The notes under the pieces were generated by a model that was not told the DNA's origin, did not search any database, and saw only the letters and a program-made list of their open reading frames with translations. A stretch of DNA of 64,000 nt from Parachryseolinea silvisoli (lineage in GTDB: Bacteria > Bacteroidota > Bacteroidia > Cytophagales > Cyclobacteriaceae): NCBI RefSeq assembly GCF_021190955.1, contig NZ_JAIOAO010000003.1, forward strand, positions 620,001-684,000. The letters run 5' to 3'. Numbering within the stretch: the first letter of the stretch is position 1; each line of letters starts with the position of its first letter. Positions 1-7,694 of this stretch are shown in pieces. The translations under genes were made by a program, and so were the position numbers.

Positions 1-289
1 CGTAGAAAAATGCACCGTTGCGCTCCTGGCAAAGGGCTTCAATCTCGGGCTTACGTGTCAGCCAGCCGGTTGTTCCGCAGACTACCGGAATATCATTCAG
101 CAGGGTTCTGCGCACATTTTCGAAGGCAGCGTCGGGGTGAGAGAATTCAATAGCAACGTCGCCCGAGGCGGTTTCAAATTCGTGTTGGTTGTGAAGGTCG
201 ATGCGCGCGGAGATGGTATGGCCGCGCTCGAGGGCTACGCGCTCAATGATTTTTCCCATTTTTCCGTAGCCGAGAAGGATGATGTTCAT
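1..289 (-). CDS. dapB: 4-hydroxy-tetrahydrodipicolinate reductase, N-terminal part (runs off the left edge)
   Basis: The enzyme reduces hydroxy-tetrahydrodipicolinate with NAD(P)H in the diaminopimelate/lysine pathway. About 96 codons are visible from the ATG at 289. The protein opens MNIILLGYGKMGKIIE, a Rossmann start with the GYGKMG loop, and continues with VAIEFSHPDAA and VVCGTTGW, which match the DapB motifs around the nucleotide and substrate sites. The 3' end lies outside the window. It follows brxA on the same strand, separated by a strong hairpin, so it may have its own transcription start. dapA, the preceding pathway enzyme, is about 39 kb away. Confidence 0.93.
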   Translation of the reverse strand, partial: MNIILLGYGKMGKIIERVALERGHTISARIDLHNQHEFETASGDVAIEFSHPDAAFENVRRTLLNDIPVVCGTTGWLTRKPEIEALCQERNGAFFY

Positions 290-315
290 GTAAGGGTTTG
301 TCGAGTTCGCCGTAA

Positions 316-362
316 AACTAAAAACTTTCCGAAAGTTTAGTGCTCCCGGAAAGTTTTTAGTT
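316..362 (-). terminator. Perfect 16-bp hairpin between brxA and dapB
   Basis: AACTAAAAACTTTCCG (316-331) is the exact reverse complement of 347-362, with a 15-nt loop. It lies 17 nt past the brxA stop and 26 nt before the dapB start. There is no separate U tract, but the stem base is AT-rich. It probably ends or attenuates suf-brxA transcription before dapB. Confidence 0.6.
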
Positions 363-379
363 CGGATTCGTCTATACGA

Positions 380-796
380 CTAGCAAAACTCTTCAAACAC
401 TTCGACCAGGTGTTGGCCGATCATTTGGGCGTTGCGGCCTTCAATGTGGTGGCGTTCAACAAAATGGACGAGCTCGCCATCTTTAAACAGGGCGATGGCA
501 GGTGAAGATGGCGGGTAAGGCAGGGTATATTCCCGTGCTTTAGAAACGGCTTCCTTATCAACACCGGCGAAAACCGTTGTCAGCTGCTGCGGCTTTTTGC
601 CGGCATGCTCGACAGCCCATTTCACACCCGGACGCGCTGCACCGGCAGCACATCCACATACAGAGTTGATGACCAGCAGGGTAGTACCTTGCTGATTCTT
701 CAGACAATTATCGACTTCCTCAGAAGTCTTCAGTTCAGAGAACCCAGCGCTGGTCAGATCGCTGCGCATGGGCGCCACTAATTGTTCGGGATACAT
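380..796 (-). CDS. brxA: BrxA/BrxB-family bacilliredoxin (CGC motif)
   Basis: A 138-residue thioredoxin-fold protein of the YphP/YqiW family. SVCGCAAGAARPG near residue 45 holds the family CxC active site (CGC in place of CxxC). In Firmicutes these proteins remove bacillithiol from mixed disulfides. Many Bacteroidota carry the gene, so a low-molecular-weight thiol role is expected here too, but the thiol itself cannot be read from this window. It sits 47 nt downstream of sufT on the same strand, which suits repair of thiols during Fe-S assembly under oxidative stress. The start at 796 gives the usual family length. Confidence 0.88.
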   Translation of the reverse strand: MYPEQLVAPMRSDLTSAGFSELKTSEEVDNCLKNQQGTTLLVINSVCGCAAGAARPGVKWAVEHAGKKPQQLTTVFAGVDKEAVSKAREYTLPYPPSSPAIALFKDGELVHFVERHHIEGRNAQMIGQHLVEVFEEFC

Positions 797-807
797 ATTG
801 TTTTTTG

Positions 808-815
808 CAAAGTTA
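808..815 (-). promoter_or_regulatory. Candidate Bacteroidota -7 box for brxA
   Basis: On the minus strand TAACTTTG fits the TAnnTTTG consensus. It ends only 12 nt before the brxA ATG, so the transcript would have almost no leader. No well-spaced -33 TTTG is visible, so the call is weak. Confidence 0.25.
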
Positions 816-843
816 AATCGGATTGTACTGTTATTATAACAAA

Positions 844-1197
844 TTATAAAAATCCTAGTTCAAGCTTGGCCGCCTCACTCATCATGTCTTGCGAATAGGG
901 TGGGTCAAACGTCAACTCTACCTTCACATCGTTCACGCCTTCAATCGCCTTTAATTTCTGCTGTACTTCGCCAGGAATAGATTCTGCGGAAGGGCATGAG
1001 GGCGACGTGAGCGTCATTTGTATATAAACGTTATTGACGGGGTAGACGTTAATCTCATAGATCAAGCCAAGCTCATAAACATCCACCGGAATTTCGGGAT
1101 CGTAAACGGTCTTAATGGCTTGAAGAACTTTCTCCTGCAGATCCGGAATGGCTGTAGTGGAGGTGTGTTGTTCGGTAGAACTGGCCGGTTCGCTCAT
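844..1197 (-). CDS. sufT: SUF-associated MIP18/DUF59-family protein (SufT-like)
   Basis: A 117-residue protein with the DUF59 (MIP18) fold: VYDPEIPVDVYELGLIYEI near the start and MTLTSPSCPSAESIP carrying the conserved Cys. Family members help mature or deliver Fe-S clusters, and SufT genes commonly sit inside suf operons. The start codon overlaps the sufE stop (ATGA at 1194-1197), indicating translational coupling. The first 20 residues are Ser/Thr-rich and probably disordered. The family also includes PaaD-like proteins, but the suf context favours SufT. Confidence 0.88.
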   Translation of the reverse strand: MSEPASSTEQHTSTTAIPDLQEKVLQAIKTVYDPEIPVDVYELGLIYEINVYPVNNVYIQMTLTSPSCPSAESIPGEVQQKLKAIEGVNDVKVELTFDPPYSQDMMSEAAKLELGFL

Positions 1198-1628
1198 GAG
1201 TTTACTTGCATTTTTGTCTTAAACGCCAGGGCATACAGTTTCATCTGTTTGATCATGGCTCCGAAACCATTAGAACGTTGCGTGCCAATAAAGCGTTCCA
1301 TACCGATGCGGTTCATGAACGTAAGGTTGGCATTTAAAATAGCGTCGGGCGTCTGTCCGTTAAAGATTCGCACCAGCAAGCTTACAAGGCCCTTGGTAAT
1401 CGCGGTGTTGCTGTCCGCCACGAACTGGACCTTGCCGTCTTGGATCTGGCCGGAGAGCCATACCTTTGATTGGCAACCTTTTACGACGTTGTCTTCGGTT
1501 TTGTCGGCTTCCGGCATTTCGGGAAGCTTCTGACCCAGTTCCATCAGGTAGAACACCGCCATTTCGCGGTCGCCGTCCAGGAGAGAGAATTCTTCGGTGA
1601 TTGCGTCCTGAGTTTCCTCGATGCTCAT
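1194..1628 (-). CDS. sufE: SufE sulfur-acceptor protein
   Basis: SufE takes persulfide sulfur from SufS and passes it to SufB. The 144-residue protein starts MSIEETQDAITEEF and has VKGCQSKVWL near residue 51, with the sulfur-accepting Cys in the usual GCQS context. I chose the ATG at 1628 because it overlaps the sufS stop (ATGA) and gives the family length; the frame stays open upstream, but the extra residues are shadow sequence from sufS. Both ends of the gene overlap their neighbours by four bases. Confidence 0.93.
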   Translation of the reverse strand: MSIEETQDAITEEFSLLDGDREMAVFYLMELGQKLPEMPEADKTEDNVVKGCQSKVWLSGQIQDGKVQFVADSNTAITKGLVSLLVRIFNGQTPDAILNANLTFMNRIGMERFIGTQRSNGFGAMIKQMKLYALAFKTKMQVNS

Positions 1629-2869
1629 TTCATGAAGTTGATGATCCGCTCGAGACCCTCCACCAGTTGGTCGATCTCTTTTTTCGTGTTGTAAACAGCG
1701 AATGAGGCACGTACGGTTCCTTCTACCTGGAAACACTCCATGAGCGGCTGTGTGCAGTGGTGTCCTGTACGTACGGCAATGCCACGGGAGTCGAGCATCT
1801 GCCCAATGTCAAAGTGATGGATGCCTTCCACACCGAACGAAAGGACACCCACCTTTTGCGGTGCCGTGCCGATCAGTCGCACGCCCTTCAGTGCCGAAAC
1901 GCGCTCAGTAGCATAAGTCAACAATGCATGTTCGTGGGTGGCGATGTTCTCACGGCCCAGGTCGAGAATAAAGTCCATGGCGTATTTATAGGCTACTACA
2001 TCGGCAATGTTGGGTGTACCGGCTTCGAACTTATAGGGCAGATCGTTGTATGTCGTCTTGGCGAAGGTTACATCTTTGATCATCTCGCCACCAGCCTGGT
2101 AAGGTGGCATTTTCTCCAGTAGTTCACGTTTGCCGTAAAGCAAACCGGTGCCGGTCGGGCCGTACATCTTGTGCGAAGAGAGACAGTAGAAGTCGCAGTC
2201 CAGGTCTTGTACGTCGATGACGACGTGAGCACCTGTTTGCGCGCCGTCGATTACGGCTACTGCACCGGCGGCATGCGCCAGGGCGATAATCTCTTTTACG
2301 GGATTGATCGTGCCCAGGCTATTGGAAGCATGGTTTACCGACACCACTCTGGTGCGCGGCGATAGCAGCTTCTTATAGGCTTCCATATCCAACGCGCCAT
2401 TCTCCAGAACGGGAATGACACGCAGTACGGCACCAGTAGCTTCGCAGACGATCTGCCAGGGAACGATGTTGGAGTGATGCTCCAACCCACTGATGATGAT
2501 CTCGTCGTTGGTCTTTAGAAACGCACGACCGTACGAGGAAGCCACCAGGTTGAGGCTCTCGGTTACACCGCGGGTGAAGATGATCTCCTGTTCGGAACGG
2601 GCGTTGATAAAGGTGCGCGCCGTGTGACGGGTTTCTTCATATGCCTTCGTCGCCTTCTCCGCCAGCGTATGGATGCCCCGGTGGATGTTGGCATTATAGC
2701 CCTTGTAATAACCAATCAGGGCATCGATCACGACAAGCGGCTTCTGCGAGGTGGCTGCGTTGTCAAAATATACCAGGTCACGACCGTTTACTTGTTGGTG
2801 CAGAATCGGAAACTGTTTCCGAATCGCTTCAACATCCAGTACACGGGCGACAGCAGGAGAGGAGGTCAT
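1625..2869 (-). CDS. sufS: SufS group II cysteine desulfurase
   Basis: A PLP enzyme (class V aminotransferase fold, 414 residues) that converts cysteine to alanine plus enzyme persulfide. Visible marks are YFDNAATSQKP near the N-terminus, the GLEHHSN motif, the PLP-lysine in CLSSHKMYGPTG, and the catalytic Cys in RTGHHCTQP. The ATG at 2869 lies 2 nt after the sufD stop; a TTG at 2875 would add two residues. It forms a coupled unit with sufE, its sulfur acceptor. Confidence 0.95.
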   Translation of the reverse strand: MTSSPAVARVLDVEAIRKQFPILHQQVNGRDLVYFDNAATSQKPLVVIDALIGYYKGYNANIHRGIHTLAEKATKAYEETRHTARTFINARSEQEIIFTRGVTESLNLVASSYGRAFLKTNDEIIISGLEHHSNIVPWQIVCEATGAVLRVIPVLENGALDMEAYKKLLSPRTRVVSVNHASNSLGTINPVKEIIALAHAAGAVAVIDGAQTGAHVVIDVQDLDCDFYCLSSHKMYGPTGTGLLYGKRELLEKMPPYQAGGEMIKDVTFAKTTYNDLPYKFEAGTPNIADVVAYKYAMDFILDLGRENIATHEHALLTYATERVSALKGVRLIGTAPQKVGVLSFGVEGIHHFDIGQMLDSRGIAVRTGHHCTQPLMECFQVEGTVRASFAVYNTKKEIDQLVEGLERIINFMK

Positions 2870-2871
2870 AC

Positions 2872-4185
2872 TCAAAAGTTTTTGTGTAGCCGTTGGCTAA
2901 TCAGGTTGTCGAGGTATTCCTTCACCACCGGGTTTTTCACGTTGGTCAGGACTTCGCCGGTAAAGGCGTACAGCATCATGGCCTGTGCCGACAGCTTGTC
3001 GATGCCGCGGGAACGCAGGTAGAAGACTGCTTCTTCGTCCAGCTGACCCGAGGTACAGCCGTGCGAGCATTTCACGTCGTCAGCCCAGATTTCGAGCTGT
3101 GGCTTCGTGTTGACGATGGCTGTAGGACTCAGCAGAATATTACGGTTCGCCTGGAAGGCGTTCGTCTTCTGTGCTTGTGGGCGTACGTAAATCTTGCCGT
3201 TAAATACACCGCGCGAGGTACCGTCCATAACGCCCTTGTACAGCTCGTTGCTAAAGGAGTTGGGCTTGCGGTGGTCCACCACGGTGTGGTTGTCCGCCAA
3301 GGTGTCGCCAGTTAACAAATATAAACCGTACATGTGCGATTCGATGCCTTCGCCGTCCAGTACCAATTGCAGGTTGTTGCGTACAAGCTTACCATTGAGC
3401 GTGAATGTGAAGGTATTCACGCGGCTGTAGTTTGCTTGTTGTATGCGGATCGTTCCGACCTGGTAACGTTGGCCGGCGTCGTGTTGAATGCTGTAGAGAT
3501 TCAAGCCCGCATTTTCAGCTACGACGGCTTCCGTCACCTGGTTGGAAAACGACGGCGATGCACCGGTGGAGTCATATTTCTCCAGGATGGTGACCTCGGC
3601 ATTCTTGCCCACTACGATCAGGTTGCGGGTCGCGGTAATGACCTGGCCTTCGCTGGCGTCGTGCAAGTGATACAAAATAATAGGGCGCTCGACAACTTTG
3701 TTGTCAGGAACGTGTACAAACAGGCCATTCGTCCACGCGGCGGTGTTCCAGGCGGTAAACGCATCGGCGGCGGTGTCGGCATATTGGCCAAGGTGTTTTA
3801 ATACCAGGGCGGTGTGAGTAGCCAGGGCCTCCTGCAGGGGCAGGATGGTCAACGCTGTTGTATCTTGTATGCTGGAATCTGCAGGGGAAAATACGCCGTT
3901 GATAAAGACTAGGGTGTCGGCTTCCAGGCCGGCAATGGTAAAGTCTTTCACCCGGCTTACCTGCCCCGCCGGTGTCGGCTGTGACAGGGTGAACTGTTTT
4001 TCCAGGATGCGGGTAACCGGCGTAAACCGGTATTCTTCAGCCTTTGCAGCAGGAAGGCCCACGGCACGGAAGGCGTCGGTGGCATCTTTGCGCAGGGCGG
4101 CGTCGGAGGCAGTAGCTACCCGTTGCTTATCGAGCAATGCGGCTAGCTCCGAGGTTGTATTGTTGTCGGTTACAGTAACGCTCAT
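2872..4185 (-). CDS. sufD: SufD, Fe-S scaffold subunit
   Basis: SufD pairs with SufB and SufC in the SufBC2D scaffold. The 437-residue protein has a helical N-terminal part and the beta-helix typical of SufB/SufD. Near the C-terminus it carries LEIWADDVKCSHGCTSGQLD, the most conserved SufD stretch. I chose ATG 4185 (MSVTVTDNN): it lies 16 nt after the sufC stop and avoids overlapping it. The frame stays open further upstream but covers sufC. Confidence 0.94.
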   Translation of the reverse strand: MSVTVTDNNTTSELAALLDKQRVATASDAALRKDATDAFRAVGLPAAKAEEYRFTPVTRILEKQFTLSQPTPAGQVSRVKDFTIAGLEADTLVFINGVFSPADSSIQDTTALTILPLQEALATHTALVLKHLGQYADTAADAFTAWNTAAWTNGLFVHVPDNKVVERPIILYHLHDASEGQVITATRNLIVVGKNAEVTILEKYDSTGASPSFSNQVTEAVVAENAGLNLYSIQHDAGQRYQVGTIRIQQANYSRVNTFTFTLNGKLVRNNLQLVLDGEGIESHMYGLYLLTGDTLADNHTVVDHRKPNSFSNELYKGVMDGTSRGVFNGKIYVRPQAQKTNAFQANRNILLSPTAIVNTKPQLEIWADDVKCSHGCTSGQLDEEAVFYLRSRGIDKLSAQAMMLYAFTGEVLTNVKNPVVKEYLDNLISQRLHKNF

Positions 4186-4201
4186 GACGAGGATCGTTGG
4201 T

Positions 4202-4957
4202 TTAGAGTACAGACACTTCTTCTTTGATCCAGTCGTAGCCTTTGGCTTCGAGCTCCAGCGCCAGTTCTTTGGTACCAGATTTAACGATCTTTCCTTTATA
4301 CAATACGTGCACAAAATCAGGCACGATATAGTCGAGCAGACGCTGGTAGTGGGTCACTACGATCACCGCATTCGACTTATTGCGTAGCTTGTTTACACCG
4401 TTGGATACGATCTTCAAAGCGTCGATGTCCAGACCTGAGTCTGTTTCGTCGAGGATGGCCAGCTTGGGCTCCAACATGGCCATTTGGAAGATTTCGTTGC
4501 GTTTCTTTTCGCCACCGGAGAAGCCTTCGTTCAGGGCACGATTGAGCAGGGCCTGATCGATCTCTACCAACTTCATTTTCTCTTTCATGAGGCCCAGGAA
4601 CGACACAGCGTCCAGCGTGGGCTGGCCACGGTATCCGCGGATTTGATTCACGGCGGTCTTCATGAAATTGATGGTGCTCACACCGGGTATTTCTACCGGA
4701 TACTGGAAGGCCAGGAACACACCTTCGCGGGCGCGGTCTTCCGGAGCCATTTCCAATAGATCTTTCCCTTCAAACGAGACCTCACCACCGGTGACCTCGT
4801 ATTCTTCACGTCCGGCCAGTACCGACGCCAGGGTGCTTTTGCCCGAACCGTTAGGTCCCATGATGGCATGTACTTCGCCGGGCTTCACCTCCAGGTTGAT
4901 GCCGTTCAGGATCTGCTTCTCACCAATCTTCGCCTGTAAATTCTTAATCGTTAACAT
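4202..4957 (-). CDS. sufC: SufC, ABC-type ATPase of the SUF scaffold
   Basis: A cytosolic ATPase of 251 residues that drives conformational change of SufBC2D. Walker A is GPNGSGKSTLA (near residue 35), the signature is FSGGEKKRNE, and Walker B is LAILDETDSGLDIDAL. The DETDSGLD sequence is typical of SufC rather than transporter ATPases. There are no membrane segments. It sits between sufB and sufD in the usual order. Confidence 0.96.
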   Translation of the reverse strand: MLTIKNLQAKIGEKQILNGINLEVKPGEVHAIMGPNGSGKSTLASVLAGREEYEVTGGEVSFEGKDLLEMAPEDRAREGVFLAFQYPVEIPGVSTINFMKTAVNQIRGYRGQPTLDAVSFLGLMKEKMKLVEIDQALLNRALNEGFSGGEKKRNEIFQMAMLEPKLAILDETDSGLDIDALKIVSNGVNKLRNKSNAVIVVTHYQRLLDYIVPDFVHVLYKGKIVKSGTKELALELEAKGYDWIKEEVSVL

Positions 4958-5017
4958 CGCTATACCTCAAATCTTTCGTTACGTTCTGGTTCTTTCGTTG
5001 TTGTTGCTGGTAGATAT

Positions 5018-6463
5018 TTAGCCGACGCTTCCTTCAAGCGTCAGGGCCAGCAGCTTTTGTGCCTCTACGGCAAATTCCATTGGAAGCTGGTTCAATACTT
5101 CCTTGGCATAGCCATTGACAATGAGCGCCACAGCAGACTCTTCATCTATACCGCGTTGCAGACAGTAAAAGATCTGATCTTCGCCGATCTTGGAAGTAGT
5201 GGCTTCGTGTTCGATGCGCGCGGTATTGTTTTCCACGTCAATGTACGGGAAGGTATGTGCACCGCATTGGTCCCCCATGAGCAGGGAGTCACACTGCGAG
5301 AAGTTGCGCGCACCTTCTGCGCGCTTCATGATATGTACCTGGCCGCGGTAGCTGTTTTGCGAGTGGCCAGCAGAGATTCCTTTTGATACGATCCGCGACT
5401 TGGTGTTTTTGCCAATGTGGATCATCTTCGTGCCGGTGTCGGCTTGCTGGTAGTTATTGGTAACAGCCACCGAGTAAAACTCACCCATGGAGTTGTCGCC
5501 GCGCAGGATGCACGACGGATATTTCCAGGTGATGGCCGATCCTGTCTCAACCTGGGTCCAGGAGATCTTCGAGCTATCGCCGTAGCACAGACCACGTTTG
5601 GTGACAAAGTTGTAAATACCACCTTTACCTTCTTTGTTGCCCGGGTACCAGTTCTGCACGGTAGAGTATTTTACCGTTGCATCTTTCATGGCGTAGATTT
5701 CTACCACCGCTGCGTGCAGCTGATTCTCATCGCGCTGCGGGGCCGTACACCCTTCCAGGTAGCTTACATAAGAGCCTTCGTCAGCCACAATGAGCGTGCG
5801 CTCAAACTGACCGGTGTTGGCTGCGTTAATACGGAAGTAGGTGGAGAGCTCCATTGGGCAACGTACGCCCTTGGGAATATAACAGAATGAGCCGTCAGTA
5901 AAGACGGCTGAGTTCAATGCAGAGAAATAGTTGTCGTTTACCGGTACGACCGAGCCCATGTATTTCTTCACCAGGTCGGGGTGCTTCTGTACCGCTTCGC
6001 TAAACGAGCAGAAAATAATGCCAAGCTCACCGAGTGTTTCTTTGAAGGTGGTGGCGACAGAGACGCTGTCAATGACGGCATCGACGGCAATACCGGTCAG
6101 GCGCTTTTGCTCGGTCAGCGAGATGCCGAGCTTCTCAAAGGTCTTGATCAGTTCAGGGTCTACATCCTCCAGGTTTTTAGGCGTCACCTTCTGCTTGGGA
6201 GCAGAGTAGTAGATCACGTCCTGGTAATTGATCTCCGGGAATTTTACGTTGGCCCATGTGGGCTCTTTCATCTTTGTCCACTGCTGATAGGCCTTCATAC
6301 GCCATTCCAGCAACCATGCCGGCTCGTTTTTCTTGGCAGAAATGAACCGGATGATATCTTCATTTAGTCCCTTCGGGGCGGAATCAGTCTCAATGTCCGT
6401 CGTCCACCCATGCTCATATTCCTTTGACGTGAGCTCTTCCAGTACCTGATTGTCTTTACTCAT
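5018..6463 (-). CDS. sufB: SufB, Fe-S scaffold subunit
   Basis: The main scaffold on which the cluster is built, 481 residues. Recognisable stretches include [39 protein letters not shown] and the C-terminal [18 protein letters not shown], with the Cys and Glu residues used in sulfur transfer and cluster assembly. ATG 6463 is preferred to the TTG at 6472. It is the first gene of the suf operon, and the palindrome and candidate -7 box just upstream suggest promoter-level control. Confidence 0.96.
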   Translation of the reverse strand: MSKDNQVLEELTSKEYEHGWTTDIETDSAPKGLNEDIIRFISAKKNEPAWLLEWRMKAYQQWTKMKEPTWANVKFPEINYQDVIYYSAPKQKVTPKNLEDVDPELIKTFEKLGISLTEQKRLTGIAVDAVIDSVSVATTFKETLGELGIIFCSFSEAVQKHPDLVKKYMGSVVPVNDNYFSALNSAVFTDGSFCYIPKGVRCPMELSTYFRINAANTGQFERTLIVADEGSYVSYLEGCTAPQRDENQLHAAVVEIYAMKDATVKYSTVQNWYPGNKEGKGGIYNFVTKRGLCYGDSSKISWTQVETGSAITWKYPSCILRGDNSMGEFYSVAVTNNYQQADTGTKMIHIGKNTKSRIVSKGISAGHSQNSYRGQVHIMKRAEGARNFSQCDSLLMGDQCGAHTFPYIDVENNTARIEHEATTSKIGEDQIFYCLQRGIDEESAVALIVNGYAKEVLNQLPMEFAVEAQKLLALTLEGSVG

Positions 6464-6473
6464 AGTGATCAAG

Positions 6474-6489
6474 TAGTCTATTTAGACTA
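6474..6489. promoter_or_regulatory. Palindromic candidate operator upstream of the suf operon
   Basis: TAGTCTA (6474-6480), TT, TAGACTA (6483-6489) is a perfect 7-bp inverted repeat with a 2-bp spacer. It starts 11 nt upstream of the sufB ATG and just downstream of a candidate -7 box. The arrangement suits a repressor site, possibly for an Fe-S or redox sensor, but it matches no IscR consensus exactly and no sensor gene of that type is in the window. Confidence 0.45.
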
Positions 6490-6504
6490 ATTTTAAACAA
6501 CCTA

Positions 6505-6512
6505 CAAAATTA
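6505..6512 (-). promoter_or_regulatory. Candidate -7 box for the suf operon
   Basis: Minus-strand TAATTTTG fits the Bacteroidota TAnnTTTG motif. Transcription would begin near 6498, leaving a leader of about 35 nt that includes the palindrome at 6474-6489. A clear -33 TTTG at standard spacing is not obvious. Confidence 0.35.
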
Positions 6513-6547
6513 TAACAAAAAAGGCATTTTAAGGTTCCGGGGCCGGT

Positions 6548-7033
6548 TTATTTATTTGAAATTGTTTGATCTACTAAGTTGAGACTACGGTCCAGGCTTT
6601 CCTCCAGGGAGATCATCGTCTCAGTACGTTCAATGCCTTCTACCTGCTGAATCTTGTCGTGCAGCACGAGCTTGAGGTGATTGGTATCCTTACAGTGGAT
6701 CTTGCAGAACATGCTGTAGTTACCGGTTGTATAATGAATGCTCGTGATCTCCGGAATGGCCTTGATTTTAGCTATTACCTGGTCGTACAACGCACTTTTC
6801 TGCAGGAAGATTCCTATAAAGGCGGTGATATCATAGCCTAGCTTGGCGTAATTGACTTTCAACGTCGTTTTCTCGACAATGCCCGCTTCTTCCATCTTAT
6901 TCATCCGTACGTGCACAGTACCGCCGGAAACAAAGGCTTTTTTGGCTACTTCGGTATAAGGCTTCTTGGCATCCTGCATTAAAATCTCCAGGATCTTCAG
7001 GTCTACATTGTCAACTTTATAATTTTCTGCCAT
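6548..7033 (-). CDS. Lrp/AsnC-family transcriptional regulator
   Basis: A 161-residue protein with an N-terminal HTH (DLKILEILMQDAKKPYTEVA then VSGGTVHVRMNKMEEAGIV) and a C-terminal RAM/ligand domain (YTTGNYSMFCKIHCKDTNHL). Family members are octameric or dimeric regulators that usually sense amino acids and often control their own gene. It is on the same strand as the suf operon, 84 nt upstream of sufB, but separated by a likely promoter, so the link may only be positional. Ligand and targets are unknown. Confidence 0.92.
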   Translation of the reverse strand: MAENYKVDNVDLKILEILMQDAKKPYTEVAKKAFVSGGTVHVRMNKMEEAGIVEKTTLKVNYAKLGYDITAFIGIFLQKSALYDQVIAKIKAIPEITSIHYTTGNYSMFCKIHCKDTNHLKLVLHDKIQQVEGIERTETMISLEESLDRSLNLVDQTISNK

Positions 7034-7060
7034 AGGTGAAATTGGTTGTTAGTGTTAATT

Positions 7061-7093
7061 CAAAAATATGAAATAATATTGAAAAGTATACAA
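7061..7093 (-). promoter_or_regulatory. Candidate promoter for the Lrp/AsnC gene
   Basis: Minus strand: TTG (7093-7091), 22 nt, then TATTTTTG (7068-7061), which fits TAnnTTTG. The spacer is slightly longer than the usual 19-21. The box ends 27 nt before the ATG. The surrounding sequence is strongly AT-rich. Confidence 0.4.
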
Positions 7094-7205
7094 TTATTGG
7101 AATGTTTTGTTGATTTCGATGCTAGTAAATGACTTACTTTGTTGCATAATTTACAACGAGACAAAAGAAACACACAGCATTCTCGCACACAAAAATAACA
7201 CATCT

Positions 7206-7322
7206 TGTAGGGTGTTGAAATTGGCAGACAAGCCCTCCGGTCTCGAGGGTGGAGGTAACGGAATAAAGTCCAGCCTTTGGCGACCTAACCGCTCCGTGGA
7301 GGTTCGAGTCCTTCTCCTACAG
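7206..7322 (+). ncRNA. tRNA-Leu-like RNA, copy A, with abnormal anticodon loop and long extra arm
   Basis: A cloverleaf can be drawn. The acceptor stem is TGTAGGG/TCCTACA, with discriminator G7322. The D arm TTG-AAATTGGCAGA-CAA is typical of class II tRNA-Leu. The T arm is GGAGG-TTCGAGT-CCTTC. The anticodon stem CCCTC/GAGGG closes a loop CGGTCTC: the position after C32 is G, not the near-universal U33, and the triplet would read GTC, which is not a leucine anticodon. Between anticodon stem and T arm lie 48 nt, against roughly 12-20 in ordinary tRNA-Leu, and they can fold on themselves (GCC-TTT-GGC at 7273-7281). CCA is not encoded. It may be a non-translational tRNA-like RNA or a decayed tRNA. 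Confidence 0.65.
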
Positions 7323-7355
7323 CCGCGCACACGCACACACAAAGTAACACATTAT

Positions 7356-7503
7356 TGTAGGGTGTTGAAATTGGCAGACATGCCCTCCGGTCTCGAGGGT
7401 GGAGGATAGGAACAAAGCAATGCGCTGACCCCGTCATTTTCTGGAATACAGGGTCAGTACAAAGCCTAACCGCTCCGTGGAGGTTCGAATCCTTCTCCTA
7501 CAG
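7356..7503 (+). ncRNA. tRNA-Leu-like RNA, copy B, with a 79-nt extra arm
   Basis: Tandem partner of copy A. Its first 50 nt differ from A at one position (7381), and the 3' portion from CCTAACCGCTCC onward differs at one base in the T loop. The same non-canonical anticodon loop CGGTCTC is kept. The region between anticodon stem and T arm is 79 nt and contains a 7-bp hairpin CTGACCC (7425-7431) / GGGTCAG (7451-7457). The extra arms of A and B are otherwise unrelated, so conserved ends frame variable inserts. One D-stem pair becomes a T-T mismatch here. An intrinsic terminator follows 37 nt later. Confidence 0.65.
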
Positions 7504-7539
7504 CAGCTCAGTTTAGGTTAATGAGTTATTCTAGAGCTA

Positions 7540-7570
7540 CCCGTTTCGGTTTTCCGGAACGGGTTTTTTT
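7540..7570 (+). terminator. Intrinsic terminator after the tRNA-like pair
   Basis: CCCGTTTCGG (7540-7549), TTTT, CCGGAACGGG (7554-7563), then seven T residues (7564-7570). The stem has one T-G pair. It implies that both tRNA-like RNAs are transcribed on the plus strand. Confidence 0.88.
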
Positions 7571-7694
7571 ATGCACTTTGCCCACCGTCCAAACCGGGTT
7601 CATGACCAAATTCTTATATTCCTGTTTGATTTGCTGCGAACAATCGTTTGCTTTGGACTATTAAATATACTGATACGTCACGCGTCCGATTACT

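Noticed and set aside
7233-7478. Group I intron inside a tRNA-Leu gene
   Set aside because: The extra sequence is 48 or 79 nt, far below a group I intron, and lies after the anticodon stem rather than in the loop.
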